DNA of 64,000 bases from Euzebyales bacterium (GTDB lineage: Bacteria; Actinomycetota; Nitriliruptoria; Euzebyales; JAHELV01), in contig DATHVN010000106.1 of the NCBI GenBank assembly GCA_035461305.1, forward strand, positions 29,390 to 93,389, given 5' to 3'. Each line of letters begins with the position of its first letter. Position 1 is the stretch's first letter. Positions 44,257-53,958 of this stretch are shown piece by piece. A program made the translations under genes and the position numbers. The notes beneath the pieces were generated by a model. That model did not search any database. It saw nothing but the letters and a program-made list of their open reading frames with translations, and was not told the DNA's origin.

Positions 44257-45527
44257 TGCTGACCGCACGGGGCGTCGCGCTGTGCGGTGTCGCCGTCGCA
44301 GCTTGGACACTCGGGCGGTTCCTGGGCGTCGACGAGCTCTACGTCGTCAGCGCCGCCGCGGTGGCCATGGTCGTGCTCGCGATCGTCTCGACACGGGTGT
44401 CGAGCGCGCGGATCGCCGTGCGCCGCCACACGACCGCGCACCACACCCACCGCGACGAGCGCCTGCCGATCGAGATCGCCCTGCGCAACGACGGTCGGCT
44501 GCCAGCGTCCCTGCTGCTCGTGGAGGACCGCCGGCCCTCAGGCATCGCGGACGACGACGACACCGGGGCGCGCTTCGTCGTCCGAGGGCTGCGCCCCCGC
44601 CGGCTGGCCGAGCTGCGGTGGCACGCGATCGGGCGACGGCGCGGCCGCTACGCGATCGGCCCGGTGCGCATCCGCGTGCGCGATCCGTTCGGGTTGGCCG
44701 AGCGTTCGCGCCGCTACCGCGCCACCGACGACCTCGTCGTCTTCCCCCCGATCGAACCACTCCCATCCGGTGGGACGCGGGGGATCCGCCACGGGGCGGA
44801 CACGAGCGCCTCCCAGCGTGCGTTCCACCACGGCGACGAGTTCCACACCATGCGCAACTACCTCGTCGGCGACGACCTGCGCTACGTGCACTGGCCGTCG
44901 ACGGCCCACCGCGGCGAGCTGATGGTGCGCCAGCACGAGCTGCCGTGGCAGGCACGTGCAGTGGTCTACCTCGACAGCCGGACATCGGTGCACGTCGGCG
45001 TGGGCGACCGGTCGACGCTCGAGCGGGGAGTGTCCGCGGCGGCCAGCGTGCTGAGCCACCTCGACCGCCAGCGCTACGAGATCGACCTGGTCACCGGTGG
45101 CTCGCCGCCGGGCCGATCGGACGGGCGGCTCGAGAGAGCGCTCATCCGGCTCGCGGAGCTTGGGCCCGTCGCCGACGACTCGCCCGCAGCGATCCTGCGG
45201 GCCGTCGGGAAGGCGGGCAGTGGCCTGCTGGTCGCCGTCGTCCGGCCCCCGACCAGGCGTGCGGCAACGCCCGACACCGGGCGTGACGACGACCTGGCCG
45301 ACCACGCGGAGGTGCGGGCGCTCCTGCAGGCCGGTCGTGGCTACCGCACACGGGTTGCGCTGATCGTCGAGCACACCGACGCCGCCCGCTGCGGGATGCT
45401 GGCGCGCCTGCTGCGCCTCGCCGGCTGGCGGACCGCCGTCGCCCCCCAGGGAACGCCACTGGCCGACGTCTGGCACCACGCCATGATCGGCGCCGACGTC
45501 GGGCGATTCGTCGGGTCACGCCGATGA
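44256..45527 (+). CDS. DUF58 domain-containing membrane protein
   Basis: A 423-residue protein with two N-terminal hydrophobic segments (about residues 5-22 and 28-46). A beta-rich region follows, then the DUF58 core around FHHGDEFHTMRNYLVGDD and LRYVHWPSTAHRGELMVRQ. DUF58 proteins resemble von Willebrand A domains and are encoded with MoxR and transglutaminases. Its start overlaps moxR by one base and its stop overlaps the next gene by 4 bases. Confidence 0.88.
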   Translation: MLTARGVALCGVAVAAWTLGRFLGVDELYVVSAAAVAMVVLAIVSTRVSSARIAVRRHTTAHHTHRDERLPIEIALRNDGRLPASLLLVEDRRPSGIADDDDTGARFVVRGLRPRRLAELRWHAIGRRRGRYAIGPVRIRVRDPFGLAERSRRYRATDDLVVFPPIEPLPSGGTRGIRHGADTSASQRAFHHGDEFHTMRNYLVGDDLRYVHWPSTAHRGELMVRQHELPWQARAVVYLDSRTSVHVGVGDRSTLERGVSAAASVLSHLDRQRYEIDLVTGGSPPGRSDGRLERALIRLAELGPVADDSPAAILRAVGKAGSGLLVAVVRPPTRRAATPDTGRDDDLADHAEVRALLQAGRGYRTRVALIVEHTDAARCGMLARLLRLAGWRTAVAPQGTPLADVWHHAMIGADVGRFVGSRR

Positions 45528-47839
45528 GCACGCTTCTGGAACGGCCGGTCGAGGAGCGCCGAGCCCAGGCGCGGCCCGGCCGCGAACCACGCCGTAGTTC
45601 TTCCGACGTCGGCGCGACGCTCCGCGTCGCCGCGCTGGTCGTGGCGGCGATCCTGCCGTTCGGCCGGGTGTTCATCACCGGTGAGTGGTTCGTCCCCCTG
45701 CTGCTGGCCGCGCTCCTGCCCGTGGGGTTGTCGTTCGTGGCGCGACGCGTCGGCCTGCGATGGTGGACGGCGCTCGCGCTCCAGGCCGTGGCCTCCGTGT
45801 GGTACACGGCGCTGGTCCTGCTACCGTCGACCCTGTGGGGTGGGGTGATCCCCACACTGGAATCGGCCACGCTCGCGGCCCGCGTGGCCGTCATCGGTGC
45901 CGAGCGCATCGCGGTGCTGCCCGCGCCCGTCTACCCCGAGGTCCCGTTGCTGCTGCTCGCCGTTGCGGGCGTGTGGTGGGTGGCAACGAGCATCGACGTG
46001 CTCGCGCTGCGCCTGGACGCGCCGGGCAAGGCGATCATCTGCGCGACCACGCTGTGGATCGTTCCGCTCGCGATCGTGCCGAGAGGAGACGCTCCGTGGG
46101 TGCTCGCGGCGCCGTTGCTGCTCGCCGGTGCGGCGGTGATGCTCGCACAGGCCGACCGCGACTTCGTCCGCTGGGGGCCACTGGTCACGTCGAGCGCCAC
46201 CGGCCGCCCCCGGCGCACCGGCCAGCGCCAGTCGTCCGGTGTCGTGCTGGCGGTCTGCGCGCTGGTCGTCGGCGTGCTGCTCGCCGGCCTGCTGCCGGGG
46301 TTCGGCGACCCGCCCTGGTACGAGCTGCGGGCACGCTCGACCACGACGCTGACCGACAACCCGATCGTCCAGCTGCGCACGAACCTCGTCGCGACGGACA
46401 GTGGCGCGGTCATGCGGGTGCGCTCGACCGAGCCGGTGTACCTGAGATCGACGGCCCTCGACACGTACTCCGACGCCGAGGTGTGGGAGACCTCCGGCAT
46501 CGAGCCGCGGCCGCTCGACGACGGGTTCGTGCCGGGTGGCAGGTTCACCAACCGCCGACGCGAGGTGCGCGTGCAGGTCGTCGACGTGACCGACGGCGTG
46601 CTGGTGCCCGCGCCATCGGGCGCGGTGCTGTTCGACGCCCCTCGCGGGATCACGCCCCGCTACGACCCGCGGACGTCGACGTTCACGTTCGGCGAGGATC
46701 GGCTCCAGTCGGGCCAGCGCTACACCGTCGTGTCCAGCCGCCCCCAGCTGAACCCGGACGTGGTGGCGTCGCTCGACACGCCGGCGCCCGCGCGGCTGAC
46801 GGAGCTGCCCGACTCGGTACCACCGGAGGTCGAGCAGCTCGCTCGGCGCGTCGTCGACGACGCGGGAGCGACCACGCCGTTCACCCAGGCGCTGGCGATC
46901 CAGAACGAGCTGCGGACCTGGGAGTACTCGCTGCGTCCCCCGTCCGGGCACAGCGGCGTGGCGATGCGGACCTTCCTCGAGGAGCGCGTCGGCTACTGCG
47001 AGCAGTTCGCCGGCACGATGGCCGTCATGCTGCGCACGCTCGGCATCCCCGCGCGCGTGGCCGTCGGGTTCACGCCCGGCACGGTCGATCCCGACGACCC
47101 GACGCTCTGGACCGTCAGCTGGGCCAACGCGCACGCCTGGGCCGAGGTGCGCTTCGGCGGCGAGTGGCTCGCGTTCGAGCCGACGCCGCGGTCCGACGGC
47201 AACGTGCTCGTGCCGAGCGTCAGCGACATCACCCCCGACGACACTGCGCAGGTGCCCGGCGTCACCGCCGCGGAGGGAGGCGACCCGGCCACCGCGGCGG
47301 AGTTCGACATCTTCGACGAGCGCGAGGCGCTGCAGAACCGTGCCAGCCAGGCCACGCCCGCCGGCGGCGTGATCGGCGGCAGAGCCGGCCAGGTCTCCCG
47401 CCGGCTGACCGATCCCACCCTCGTCACCGTGGTCGTGCTACTGCTGATCGCCGCCGTGCTCGTCCTGGTCGCGCTGGGCCGGCGGGCCTCGACCGTGACC
47501 GGTCCCACTGACCGGATCCTGGCGGTGCGGGACCGCATCGGGCGCCTCGGCCGCGGCCTCGGCGTGCCCGCGCCGGCGTGGGAGACCGATCGCGAGTACC
47601 TCGCACGGCTCGCGCCGGACACCGGGTACGCGCGCGAGCTGGCGGCCGCCGTGACCACGGCGCGCTACGCGGCGTCGGTCGACGGCGAGGTCGCGGACCG
47701 TGCCGAGCGCGCCGGTGAGGCGCTGAGCGCCGAGCTGCTGGCGGACCGACCGCGATGGCAGCGTACGCTGATCCGCCTGCGCGGCGACATGGTCGCCGGG
47801 TGGCGGCGGGTCCGCCGCGTGGCGGCCCGCCGGAGCTGA
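45524..47839 (+). CDS. TgpA-like membrane transglutaminase
   Basis: A 771-residue protein. The N-terminus carries about six membrane helices (residues about 27-250). The large extracytoplasmic domain contains the transglutaminase core, with the catalytic Cys in RVGYCEQFAGTMAVMLR, His in ANAHAWAEVRFGGEWLAFEP and a Glu/Asp position in FEPTP. A further membrane helix lies at about 630-650 (TVVVLLLIAAVLVLVALG), then a DUF4129-like C-terminal region. It is the third gene of the moxR operon. The substrate is unknown; a role in envelope protein modification is inferred. Confidence 0.9.
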   Translation: MSTLLERPVEERRAQARPGREPRRSSSDVGATLRVAALVVAAILPFGRVFITGEWFVPLLLAALLPVGLSFVARRVGLRWWTALALQAVASVWYTALVLLPSTLWGGVIPTLESATLAARVAVIGAERIAVLPAPVYPEVPLLLLAVAGVWWVATSIDVLALRLDAPGKAIICATTLWIVPLAIVPRGDAPWVLAAPLLLAGAAVMLAQADRDFVRWGPLVTSSATGRPRRTGQRQSSGVVLAVCALVVGVLLAGLLPGFGDPPWYELRARSTTTLTDNPIVQLRTNLVATDSGAVMRVRSTEPVYLRSTALDTYSDAEVWETSGIEPRPLDDGFVPGGRFTNRRREVRVQVVDVTDGVLVPAPSGAVLFDAPRGITPRYDPRTSTFTFGEDRLQSGQRYTVVSSRPQLNPDVVASLDTPAPARLTELPDSVPPEVEQLARRVVDDAGATTPFTQALAIQNELRTWEYSLRPPSGHSGVAMRTFLEERVGYCEQFAGTMAVMLRTLGIPARVAVGFTPGTVDPDDPTLWTVSWANAHAWAEVRFGGEWLAFEPTPRSDGNVLVPSVSDITPDDTAQVPGVTAAEGGDPATAAEFDIFDEREALQNRASQATPAGGVIGGRAGQVSRRLTDPTLVTVVVLLLIAAVLVLVALGRRASTVTGPTDRILAVRDRIGRLGRGLGVPAPAWETDREYLARLAPDTGYARELAAAVTTARYAASVDGEVADRAERAGEALSAELLADRPRWQRTLIRLRGDMVAGWRRVRRVAARRS

Positions 47840-47853
47840 GTCCGGTCAGCCGG

Positions 47854-48210
47854 TCAGCGGTCGAGTTCGTCCCGGCGCCGACGGTCCTGGAAGTAGCGGT
47901 CGAGGCCCTCGCGCAGCTGCCCGCCGAGCTTGTTGGTCTGCTGCTGCCCCAGCTGCTTGAGCGTCTGCCCGCCGTACACAGCGGTCGCCAACATGATCAC
48001 GAACCCGGCGACGCCGAACCACAGGTTGACCGCGAAGAACAGCATCACGATGAACCCGAGGACGAACCCGGCCGCGGCGAGCTTGACGCGGCGCCGTGCT
48101 TCCGACGATACCGTCTTGGTGCCGACGACCTTCGCAAGCTTGGGATCGTCCTCACGCAATCGCGCTTCGATGTCGCTGAGGATCTGCCGCTCGCGATCCG
48201 AGAGGGCCAT
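47854..48210 (-). CDS. DUF3040 membrane protein
   Basis: A 118-residue actinobacterial protein beginning MALSDRERQILSDIEARLRE, the conserved amphipathic start of DUF3040. Two hydrophobic helices follow (about residues 45-62 and 64-82) and a charged C-terminus (LDRYFQDRRRRDEL). The function is unknown. It ends convergently with the transglutaminase gene. dinB is upstream on the same strand. Confidence 0.88.
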   Translation of the reverse strand: MALSDRERQILSDIEARLREDDPKLAKVVGTKTVSSEARRRVKLAAAGFVLGFIVMLFFAVNLWFGVAGFVIMLATAVYGGQTLKQLGQQQTNKLGGQLREGLDRYFQDRRRRDELDR

Positions 48211-48301
48211 CGCGCCTCCGTCGATCTTTCACCCGGTCAATCCGTATTGTTGCCCACAACGGTGCCACGCGCACCAGAATCTGCAGCACCGCGACCAACT
48301 T

Positions 48302-48320
48302 CCCGGTCGAAAGGCCCGGG
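48302..48320 (-). terminator. Possible hairpin downstream of dinB
   Basis: Arms CCCGG (48302-48306) and CCGGG (48316-48320) enclose a 9-base loop, 12 bases past the dinB stop. There is no T run, so it would be an atypical terminator. The stem is only 5 bp. Confidence 0.3.
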
Positions 48321-48331
48321 ATCGTGAGGCG

Positions 48332-49618
48332 TCACGTCCCCCCATGTGACAGGTCATCCCGCGACGGAGAGCGGTTCACGCGACCGGCACGGCCGAGCAG
48401 TGCCCCGCGGGTCAGCGCGGCATCGCCGAACTGCGCCCTGACACGATCGGCGACCCGTTCGGCGTCCTCCCACCGGGAGGACTGGAACATGTCGAGCTGG
48501 ACCCCCGCTCCTCCCCCGACGAGTCCGGTGGCGCCGACGCCGAGCAGACGGACGCGCTGACCGGGCGACCAGGCGGTCATGAGCAGCGCCGTGGCGACCG
48601 GGTACAGCTGGCCGGCCTCGGCGGTCGGGACATCCAGCGTGCGCGAGCGGGTCCGCGTCACGAACACGGCGTCGCGCACCTTGAGCGTCACCGTCCGGGC
48701 ACGCACGTCGGCGTCGCGCAGGCGCCGTGCGACCCGCTCGCACAGGTCGAGCAGCGCGCGCTGCAGATCGTCGGGCCGCACCAGGTCGGTCGCGAACGTC
48801 TCCTCGGCGCTCAGCCCCTTGGGCTCGACGTCGCTGTGCACCGCGCGGCGGTCGATCCCGTGGGCCAGCGCGCGCAGGTTGGCCGCGGCCGCCCGACCGA
48901 CCAGTCGGGCGAGCGTGCGCTCGTCCACGGCGCGCAGGTCGCCGACGCGGCGGATGCCGGACGACGCGAGTCGCTGGGCGGTCCGGTCCCCCACGCCCCA
49001 CAGCTCGGTGACCGGCAGGTCCGCGAGGAACCCGGTGACGTCCGCGGCGGGCAGGTGCAGCAACCCGTCGGGCTTGGCCGTCCTGCTGCACAGCTTGGCG
49101 AGGAACTTGTTCGGTGCGACCCCGACGCTGGCAGGCAGGCCCAGCTCGTCGGCGATGCGCGCCCGCAGCAGCACAGCGATCTCGACCGGCGTGCCGAGCA
49201 GCCGCACGCTGCCGCCCACGTCGAGGAAGGCCTCGTCGAGCGCGAGGGGCTCGACCAGTGGGGTCACCGATCGGAAGATCTCCCCGAGCGCCGCCGAGAC
49301 CTCGCGGTACACGTCGAACCGCGGCGCGATGACGACGGCCGACGGGCAGCGCCGCAACGCCTGCGACACCGGCATCGCCGACGTCACGCCGTACCGCCGG
49401 GCCTCATAGGAGGCGCTCGCCACGACGCCACGAGCGCCGGTGCCGCCAACCATCAGCGGACGGCCACGCAACCGCGGGTCGTCCCGGGCCTCGACCGCCG
49501 CATAGAACGCATCCATGTCGACGTGCAGGATCGGCTCCTGCGGCTGCGCGTGGCGCTGACCCACTGGGTTTGGTCCGGACGGATGCTGGTTCGCTGGAAG
49601 CCTACCGGCAAAGGGCAT
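48332..49618 (-). CDS. dinB: DNA polymerase IV (DinB, Y family)
   Basis: Translesion polymerase of 428 residues from the chosen ATG. Motifs are PILHVDMDAFYAAVEARDD (first metal-binding Asp), VVASASYEARRYGVTSAMP, LALDEAFLDVGG (second catalytic acidic pair) and SVGVAPNKFLAKLCS. Helix-hairpin-helix repeats and the little-finger domain follow (about residues 265-400, GLSAEETFATDL). No SOS box was recognised. The start is uncertain: GTG at 49564 would give 410 residues and a more typical N-terminus. Confidence 0.93.
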   Translation of the reverse strand: MPFAGRLPANQHPSGPNPVGQRHAQPQEPILHVDMDAFYAAVEARDDPRLRGRPLMVGGTGARGVVASASYEARRYGVTSAMPVSQALRRCPSAVVIAPRFDVYREVSAALGEIFRSVTPLVEPLALDEAFLDVGGSVRLLGTPVEIAVLLRARIADELGLPASVGVAPNKFLAKLCSRTAKPDGLLHLPAADVTGFLADLPVTELWGVGDRTAQRLASSGIRRVGDLRAVDERTLARLVGRAAAANLRALAHGIDRRAVHSDVEPKGLSAEETFATDLVRPDDLQRALLDLCERVARRLRDADVRARTVTLKVRDAVFVTRTRSRTLDVPTAEAGQLYPVATALLMTAWSPGQRVRLLGVGATGLVGGGAGVQLDMFQSSRWEDAERVADRVRAQFGDAALTRGALLGRAGRVNRSPSRDDLSHGGT

Positions 49619-49705
49619 GGGCAGGCCGACACATGGCGTCGGGGTCGGGTCGGCGCGTACTACGGTGGAACGCCCACGAGGGGCGTTGACGAGAGGTCGG
49701 TCTGC

Positions 49706-50488
49706 ATGGAACTGGTCTACGGGCCGGTCGTCGCGTTCACGCGGACCGCGTTCGCACTGATGCGCTGGCGGGTGCACGTCTCCGGGGTCGAGCACCTTCC
49801 GGCCGAGGGTCCCGCCGTGATCGCGTCCAACCACGTCGGCTACCTCGACTTCGCATTCCTGGGCCGGGCCGCGCTCGAGCGCGGACGGCTGGTCCGGTTC
49901 ATGGCGAAGCAGGAAGTGTTCGATCACCCGGTCTCGGGTCCGTTGATGCGCGGCATGGGCCACCTGCCCGTCGACCGATTCGGGGGTGCCGTCGCCGCGA
50001 TCGACACGGCCGTCGCCGCACTGCGCGCCGGCGAGGTCGTCGGCCTGTTCCCCGAGGGCACGATCAGCCGCTCGTTCGTGCCAGCGCGGCCCAAGACTGG
50101 CGCGGTCCGCATCACGATGCGCGCGGAGGCGCCATTGATCCCCGCGGCGGTGTGGGGCTCCCAGCGGCTGCTGACGAAGGGGCGCAAGCCGAACTGGCAG
50201 AGGAACGTGCCGATCCTGGTCGTCTATGGCCGTCCGATCGACTATGACGCCGACGACACGCCGGCCGACGTCACCGACGAGCTGATCGACCGGATCAGCG
50301 CACTGGTCGACGCCGCGGCCACCAGCTACCCTGATCAGCCCGCGGGTGACGACGACCGTTGGTGGCTGCCGGCGCATCTCGGGGGCACGGCGCCGTCGGT
50401 CGACGAGGCCGAGGCCATGGCCGACCGCGAGCGACAGGAGCGCTTGACCCGCTGGCGCGCCGAGCGCGCCGGCGGGACTGGCTCCTAG
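49706..50488 (+). CDS. PlsC-like 1-acylglycerol-3-phosphate acyltransferase
   Basis: A 260-residue acyltransferase of phospholipid synthesis. Block I is NHVGYLDF (HX4D), block II is around GPLMRGMGHLPVDRFGG, block III is LFPEGTISRS, and block IV is PLIPAAVWGSQ. The N-terminal hydrophobic stretch fits membrane association. It diverges from dinB and ends 8 bases from the convergent aceE. Acyl-chain and acceptor specificity cannot be read from the sequence. Confidence 0.9.
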   Translation: MELVYGPVVAFTRTAFALMRWRVHVSGVEHLPAEGPAVIASNHVGYLDFAFLGRAALERGRLVRFMAKQEVFDHPVSGPLMRGMGHLPVDRFGGAVAAIDTAVAALRAGEVVGLFPEGTISRSFVPARPKTGAVRITMRAEAPLIPAAVWGSQRLLTKGRKPNWQRNVPILVVYGRPIDYDADDTPADVTDELIDRISALVDAAATSYPDQPAGDDDRWWLPAHLGGTAPSVDEAEAMADRERQERLTRWRAERAGGTGS

Positions 50489-50496
50489 CCGCCCCG

Positions 50497-53217
50497 TCAG
50501 CCCGCCGTGGTGGCGATCTCCGGGTACGGCGACTCTGCACCGGCCAGCTCGTAGGTCTGCAGCGCCTCGCTGACGACCTCCGGCTTGATGTCGCCACCCG
50601 CCGCCAGCTCCGACAGGACCGCGACGACGATGCTCTCGGCGTCGATCTGGAAGTGCCGGCGCAGCGCGGGCCGCGTGTCGGACCGCCCCAAGCCGTCGGT
50701 GCCCAGCACGCCGAGGCGTCCCGGCACCCAGGGAGCGATCAGCAGCGGCACGGCCTTCTGGTAGTCGGTCACGGCGACGAACGGTCCGCTCGCGTCCCCC
50801 AGCACCTCCGTCACGACCGCCGTGCGCGGCTCGGCGTCCGGGTGCAGCCGGTTGTGCTCGTCGACGGCCAGGCCGTCGCGGTGCAACTGGACCCAACCGG
50901 GGACGCTCCACAGATCGGCGTCGACGTCCCAGTCCTCGGCGAGCATCTCCTGCGCACGCATCGCACCCGGCGCCGCACTGCCACTTGTCAGAATGTGGGC
51001 GCGGTGGGTGCGCTCGCCTTCGGCGGCGCGGAACCGGTAGATGCCACGCACGATGTCGGACTCGTCCACGTCGTCGGGCATCGCCGGCTGCGGCACCGGC
51101 TCGTTGTACAGCGTGATGTAGTACATGACGTCCTGCGCAACGTCACCCATCATCCGGTTGATGCCGTCCTCCACGATGGCCGCGATCTCGAACGCGAACG
51201 ACGGATCGTAGGTGACGACGGCCGGGTTGGTGGCCGCCAGGAGGATCGAGTGGCCGTCCTCGTGCTGCAACCCCTCACCGTTGAGCGTCGTACGTCCGGC
51301 CGTGGCGCCGAGTAGGAAGCCGTTTGCACGCTGGTCGGCGGCCTGCCACATCAGATCGCCGGTGCGCTGGAACCCGAACATCGAGTAGAAGATGTAGATG
51401 GGCAGCATCGGCTCGCCGTGCGTCGCGTACGACGTCCCCGCGGCGATGAACGACGCCATCGAGCCGTCCTCGGTCAGCCCCTCGTGCAGGATCTGCCCGT
51501 CGGTCGCCTCCTTGTAGGACAGCAGCATCTCACGGTCGACCGAGTCGTATAGCTGCCCGATCGGCGAGTAGATCTTCAGCGTGGGGAACAGCGAGTCCAT
51601 GCCGAAGGTCCGTGCCTCGTCGGGGATGATCGGCACGATCCGCGGTCCGAGCTGCTTGTGCTTGAGCACGTCCTTGAGCAGGCGGACGAACGCCATCGTC
51701 GTCGCCACGTCCGAGCCGCCCGAGCCCTTCTTGAGCTCCGTGTACACGTCGCGGTCCGGCAGCTCGATGGTCGTCGCGTCCGTGCGGCGGGCAGGGATCG
51801 GGCCACCGAGCGCCGCCCGGCGCTCGCGCATGTAGCGCATCTCCTCGGAGTCCTCGCCCGGGTGGTAGTAGGGCGGTAGGTCACTCTCGAGCTCCTCGTC
51901 GGAGATGTCGAGGTATAGGCGGTCGCGGAACTTCTTGAGCGCGCTCTCGGTCAGCTTCTTCATCTGGTGCGTCGCGTTGCGCGCCTCGAAGTCCGGCCCC
52001 AGTGTCCACCCCTTGATGGTGTGAGCGAGGATGACGGTCGGCTGGCCCTCGTGCTCGGTCGCCATCTTGAAGGCCGAGTAGACCTTCTGGTAGTCGTGGC
52101 CACCGCGGTCGAGGACGGGCAGGTCCTTCTCGGTCAGGTCGGACTCGGCGAGGATGCGCTGCAGCTCCTCCGAGTTGAAGAAATTCTTCTTGATGTACTC
52201 GCCGCCCGACGTCGCGTACGTCTGGAACTGGCCGTCGGGCGTCTCGTTCATCTTCTCGACGAGTGCACCCGTGCGGTCGTTGGCGAGCAGGCGATCCCAC
52301 TTGCGGCCCCACACGACCTTGATGACGTTCCAGCCCGCGCCACGGAACAGGCTCTCGAGCTCCTGGATGATCTTGCCGTTGCCGCGCACGGGGCCGTCGA
52401 GGCGTTGCAGGTTGCAGTTGACGACCCAGGTGAGGTTGTCGAGGCCCTCGCGCGATGCCACGGTGAGCGCGCCCTGGGACTGTGGCTCGTCCATCTCACC
52501 GTCGCCGATGAAGCACCACACGCGCTGGTTCGACGTGTCCTTGAAGCCACGGTTGTGCAGGTAGCGGTTGAAGCGCGCCTGGTAGATCGACGCGATAGGG
52601 CCGAGGCCCATCGACACCGTCGGGAACTCCCAGAACTCCGGCATCAGCCGCGGGTGGGGATAGCTGGCCAGCCCGCCCTCGGTCTGCTCCTGGCGGAACA
52701 GGTCGAGGCGCTCCTCGTCGACGCGGCCCTCGAGGTAGGCGCGCGCGTACATGCCCGGCGACGCGTGGCCCTGGTAGAAGATCTGGTCGCCGCGGTCTTC
52801 GGTGTCCTTGCCTCGGAAGAACCAGTTGTACCCGACCTCGTACAGCGAGGCGGCCGACGCGTAGGTCGCGATGTGTCCGCCCACGCCGACGCCGGGGCGC
52901 TGCGCGCGCGTGACCATGACGGCTGCGTTCCAGCGGATGAACGCCCGGATCCGCCGTTCGGTGTGCTCGTCGCCCGGGAACTCCGGCTCGAGCTCCGGCG
53001 GGATGGTGTTGATGTAGTCCGTGGAGGTCAGCGCCGGGACGTTGACTCCCTGGGCCTTGGCGGCCTGCAGTGCGCGCGTCAGCAGGAACCGCGCTCTGTC
53101 AGTACCCTCGCGCTCGATGACAGCGTTGACCGACGCGACCCACTCGCGGGTCTCGGCCGGGTCCTCGTCGGCGAGCTGCGTGGGGATGCCGTCAAGAATG
53201 GTGTCAGGGTCCTTCAT
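50497..53217 (-). CDS. aceE: Pyruvate dehydrogenase E1 component AceE (homodimeric)
   Basis: Thiamine-diphosphate decarboxylase of the pyruvate dehydrogenase complex. At 906 residues it is full-length for the homodimeric type. It has [22 protein letters not shown] (in parts), [20 protein letters not shown], the ThDP motif [14 protein letters not shown] with [16 protein letters not shown], and [11 protein letters not shown]. No E2 or E3 genes are adjacent. Actinobacteria often keep aceE alone and share E2 with 2-oxoglutarate dehydrogenase. The upstream gap to the nitroreductase gene is 57 bp. Confidence 0.96.
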   Translation of the reverse strand: MKDPDTILDGIPTQLADEDPAETREWVASVNAVIEREGTDRARFLLTRALQAAKAQGVNVPALTSTDYINTIPPELEPEFPGDEHTERRIRAFIRWNAAVMVTRAQRPGVGVGGHIATYASAASLYEVGYNWFFRGKDTEDRGDQIFYQGHASPGMYARAYLEGRVDEERLDLFRQEQTEGGLASYPHPRLMPEFWEFPTVSMGLGPIASIYQARFNRYLHNRGFKDTSNQRVWCFIGDGEMDEPQSQGALTVASREGLDNLTWVVNCNLQRLDGPVRGNGKIIQELESLFRGAGWNVIKVVWGRKWDRLLANDRTGALVEKMNETPDGQFQTYATSGGEYIKKNFFNSEELQRILAESDLTEKDLPVLDRGGHDYQKVYSAFKMATEHEGQPTVILAHTIKGWTLGPDFEARNATHQMKKLTESALKKFRDRLYLDISDEELESDLPPYYHPGEDSEEMRYMRERRAALGGPIPARRTDATTIELPDRDVYTELKKGSGGSDVATTMAFVRLLKDVLKHKQLGPRIVPIIPDEARTFGMDSLFPTLKIYSPIGQLYDSVDREMLLSYKEATDGQILHEGLTEDGSMASFIAAGTSYATHGEPMLPIYIFYSMFGFQRTGDLMWQAADQRANGFLLGATAGRTTLNGEGLQHEDGHSILLAATNPAVVTYDPSFAFEIAAIVEDGINRMMGDVAQDVMYYITLYNEPVPQPAMPDDVDESDIVRGIYRFRAAEGERTHRAHILTSGSAAPGAMRAQEMLAEDWDVDADLWSVPGWVQLHRDGLAVDEHNRLHPDAEPRTAVVTEVLGDASGPFVAVTDYQKAVPLLIAPWVPGRLGVLGTDGLGRSDTRPALRRHFQIDAESIVVAVLSELAAGGDIKPEVVSEALQTYELAGAESPYPEIATTAG

Positions 53218-53274
53218 CGAACAACCTCTCGCCTCGCCGACGTGACGTGTCTGTGCAGTGATGTGTACCGCGGA

Positions 53275-53937
53275 TCAGCGAACCGCACGCATCGAATCAC
53301 CGGATCCGCCGCCGTCGAAGGGCGGTCCGCCCCAGCCCCCGAGGGACGCCGTCTGACTGAGCGGGCGGCGGCGTCGCGGCGCCTGCTCACGGTCGCGGCG
53401 GCGGTCGTCCAGCAAGTCGACGCGGCCGGGGTGGCCGAGGGCGATGAACGCCACCGGATCCATCCGGTCCGGCACCGCGAAACGCTCACGTGCCAGGGCG
53501 CGGTCGAAGCCGGCCATCTGGTGTGCGACCAGTCCCTCCGCCATCGCCTGCAGGACCAGAGACAGCGACGCGCCGCCCACGTCGTGCAGCGCGCTGGGGT
53601 TCAGATCGGTGCTGTCGGGCCAGTAGCGCTCGACCAGGCTGAGCAGCAGCACGGGCGCGCGGTACGCCCAGGTGTTGCCCCGCCGGAGGCATGACCGGGC
53701 ATCGGACAGCGCGTCCGGGACGTCCTCGTCGAACACGAGGTAGCGCCAGGGCTGGATGTTGCCCGACGACGGCGCCCACCGCGCGGCCTCGAGCAGCACC
53801 GCCAGCTGCGCCCTGGGCACGGGTCGGTCGGGGTCGATGGCACGCGAGCTCCACCGGCCCGCCAGGATCTCGAGGATCGGATGGTCGGTCGGTGCGGGGC
53901 GCAGTGCCGCGCGCATGGCCGTCAGGTCTGGCGTCAC
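53275..53937 (-). CDS. Nitroreductase family FMN protein
   Basis: A 220-residue protein of the nitroreductase fold. It has AGRWSSRAIDPDRPVPRAQL and EAARWAPSSGNIQPWRYLVF, the N-terminal FMN-phosphate Arg and Ser-rich region. GGASLSLVLQAMAEGLVAHQMAGFD and AFIALGHPG follow. The last 35 residues are Arg/Gly-rich and atypical. The substrate is unknown. GTG start. It may be cotranscribed with aceE. Confidence 0.85.
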   Translation of the reverse strand: MTPDLTAMRAALRPAPTDHPILEILAGRWSSRAIDPDRPVPRAQLAVLLEAARWAPSSGNIQPWRYLVFDEDVPDALSDARSCLRRGNTWAYRAPVLLLSLVERYWPDSTDLNPSALHDVGGASLSLVLQAMAEGLVAHQMAGFDRALARERFAVPDRMDPVAFIALGHPGRVDLLDDRRRDREQAPRRRRPLSQTASLGGWGGPPFDGGGSGDSMRAVR

Positions 53938-53958
53938 TGGTGCTCCCCTGGTCGAGCA

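Noticed and set aside
47000..47210. Glu instead of Asp after the catalytic His of the transglutaminase (FEPTP)
   Set aside because: To my knowledge FEPTP is common in actinobacterial members of this family, so it is not evidence of inactivation.
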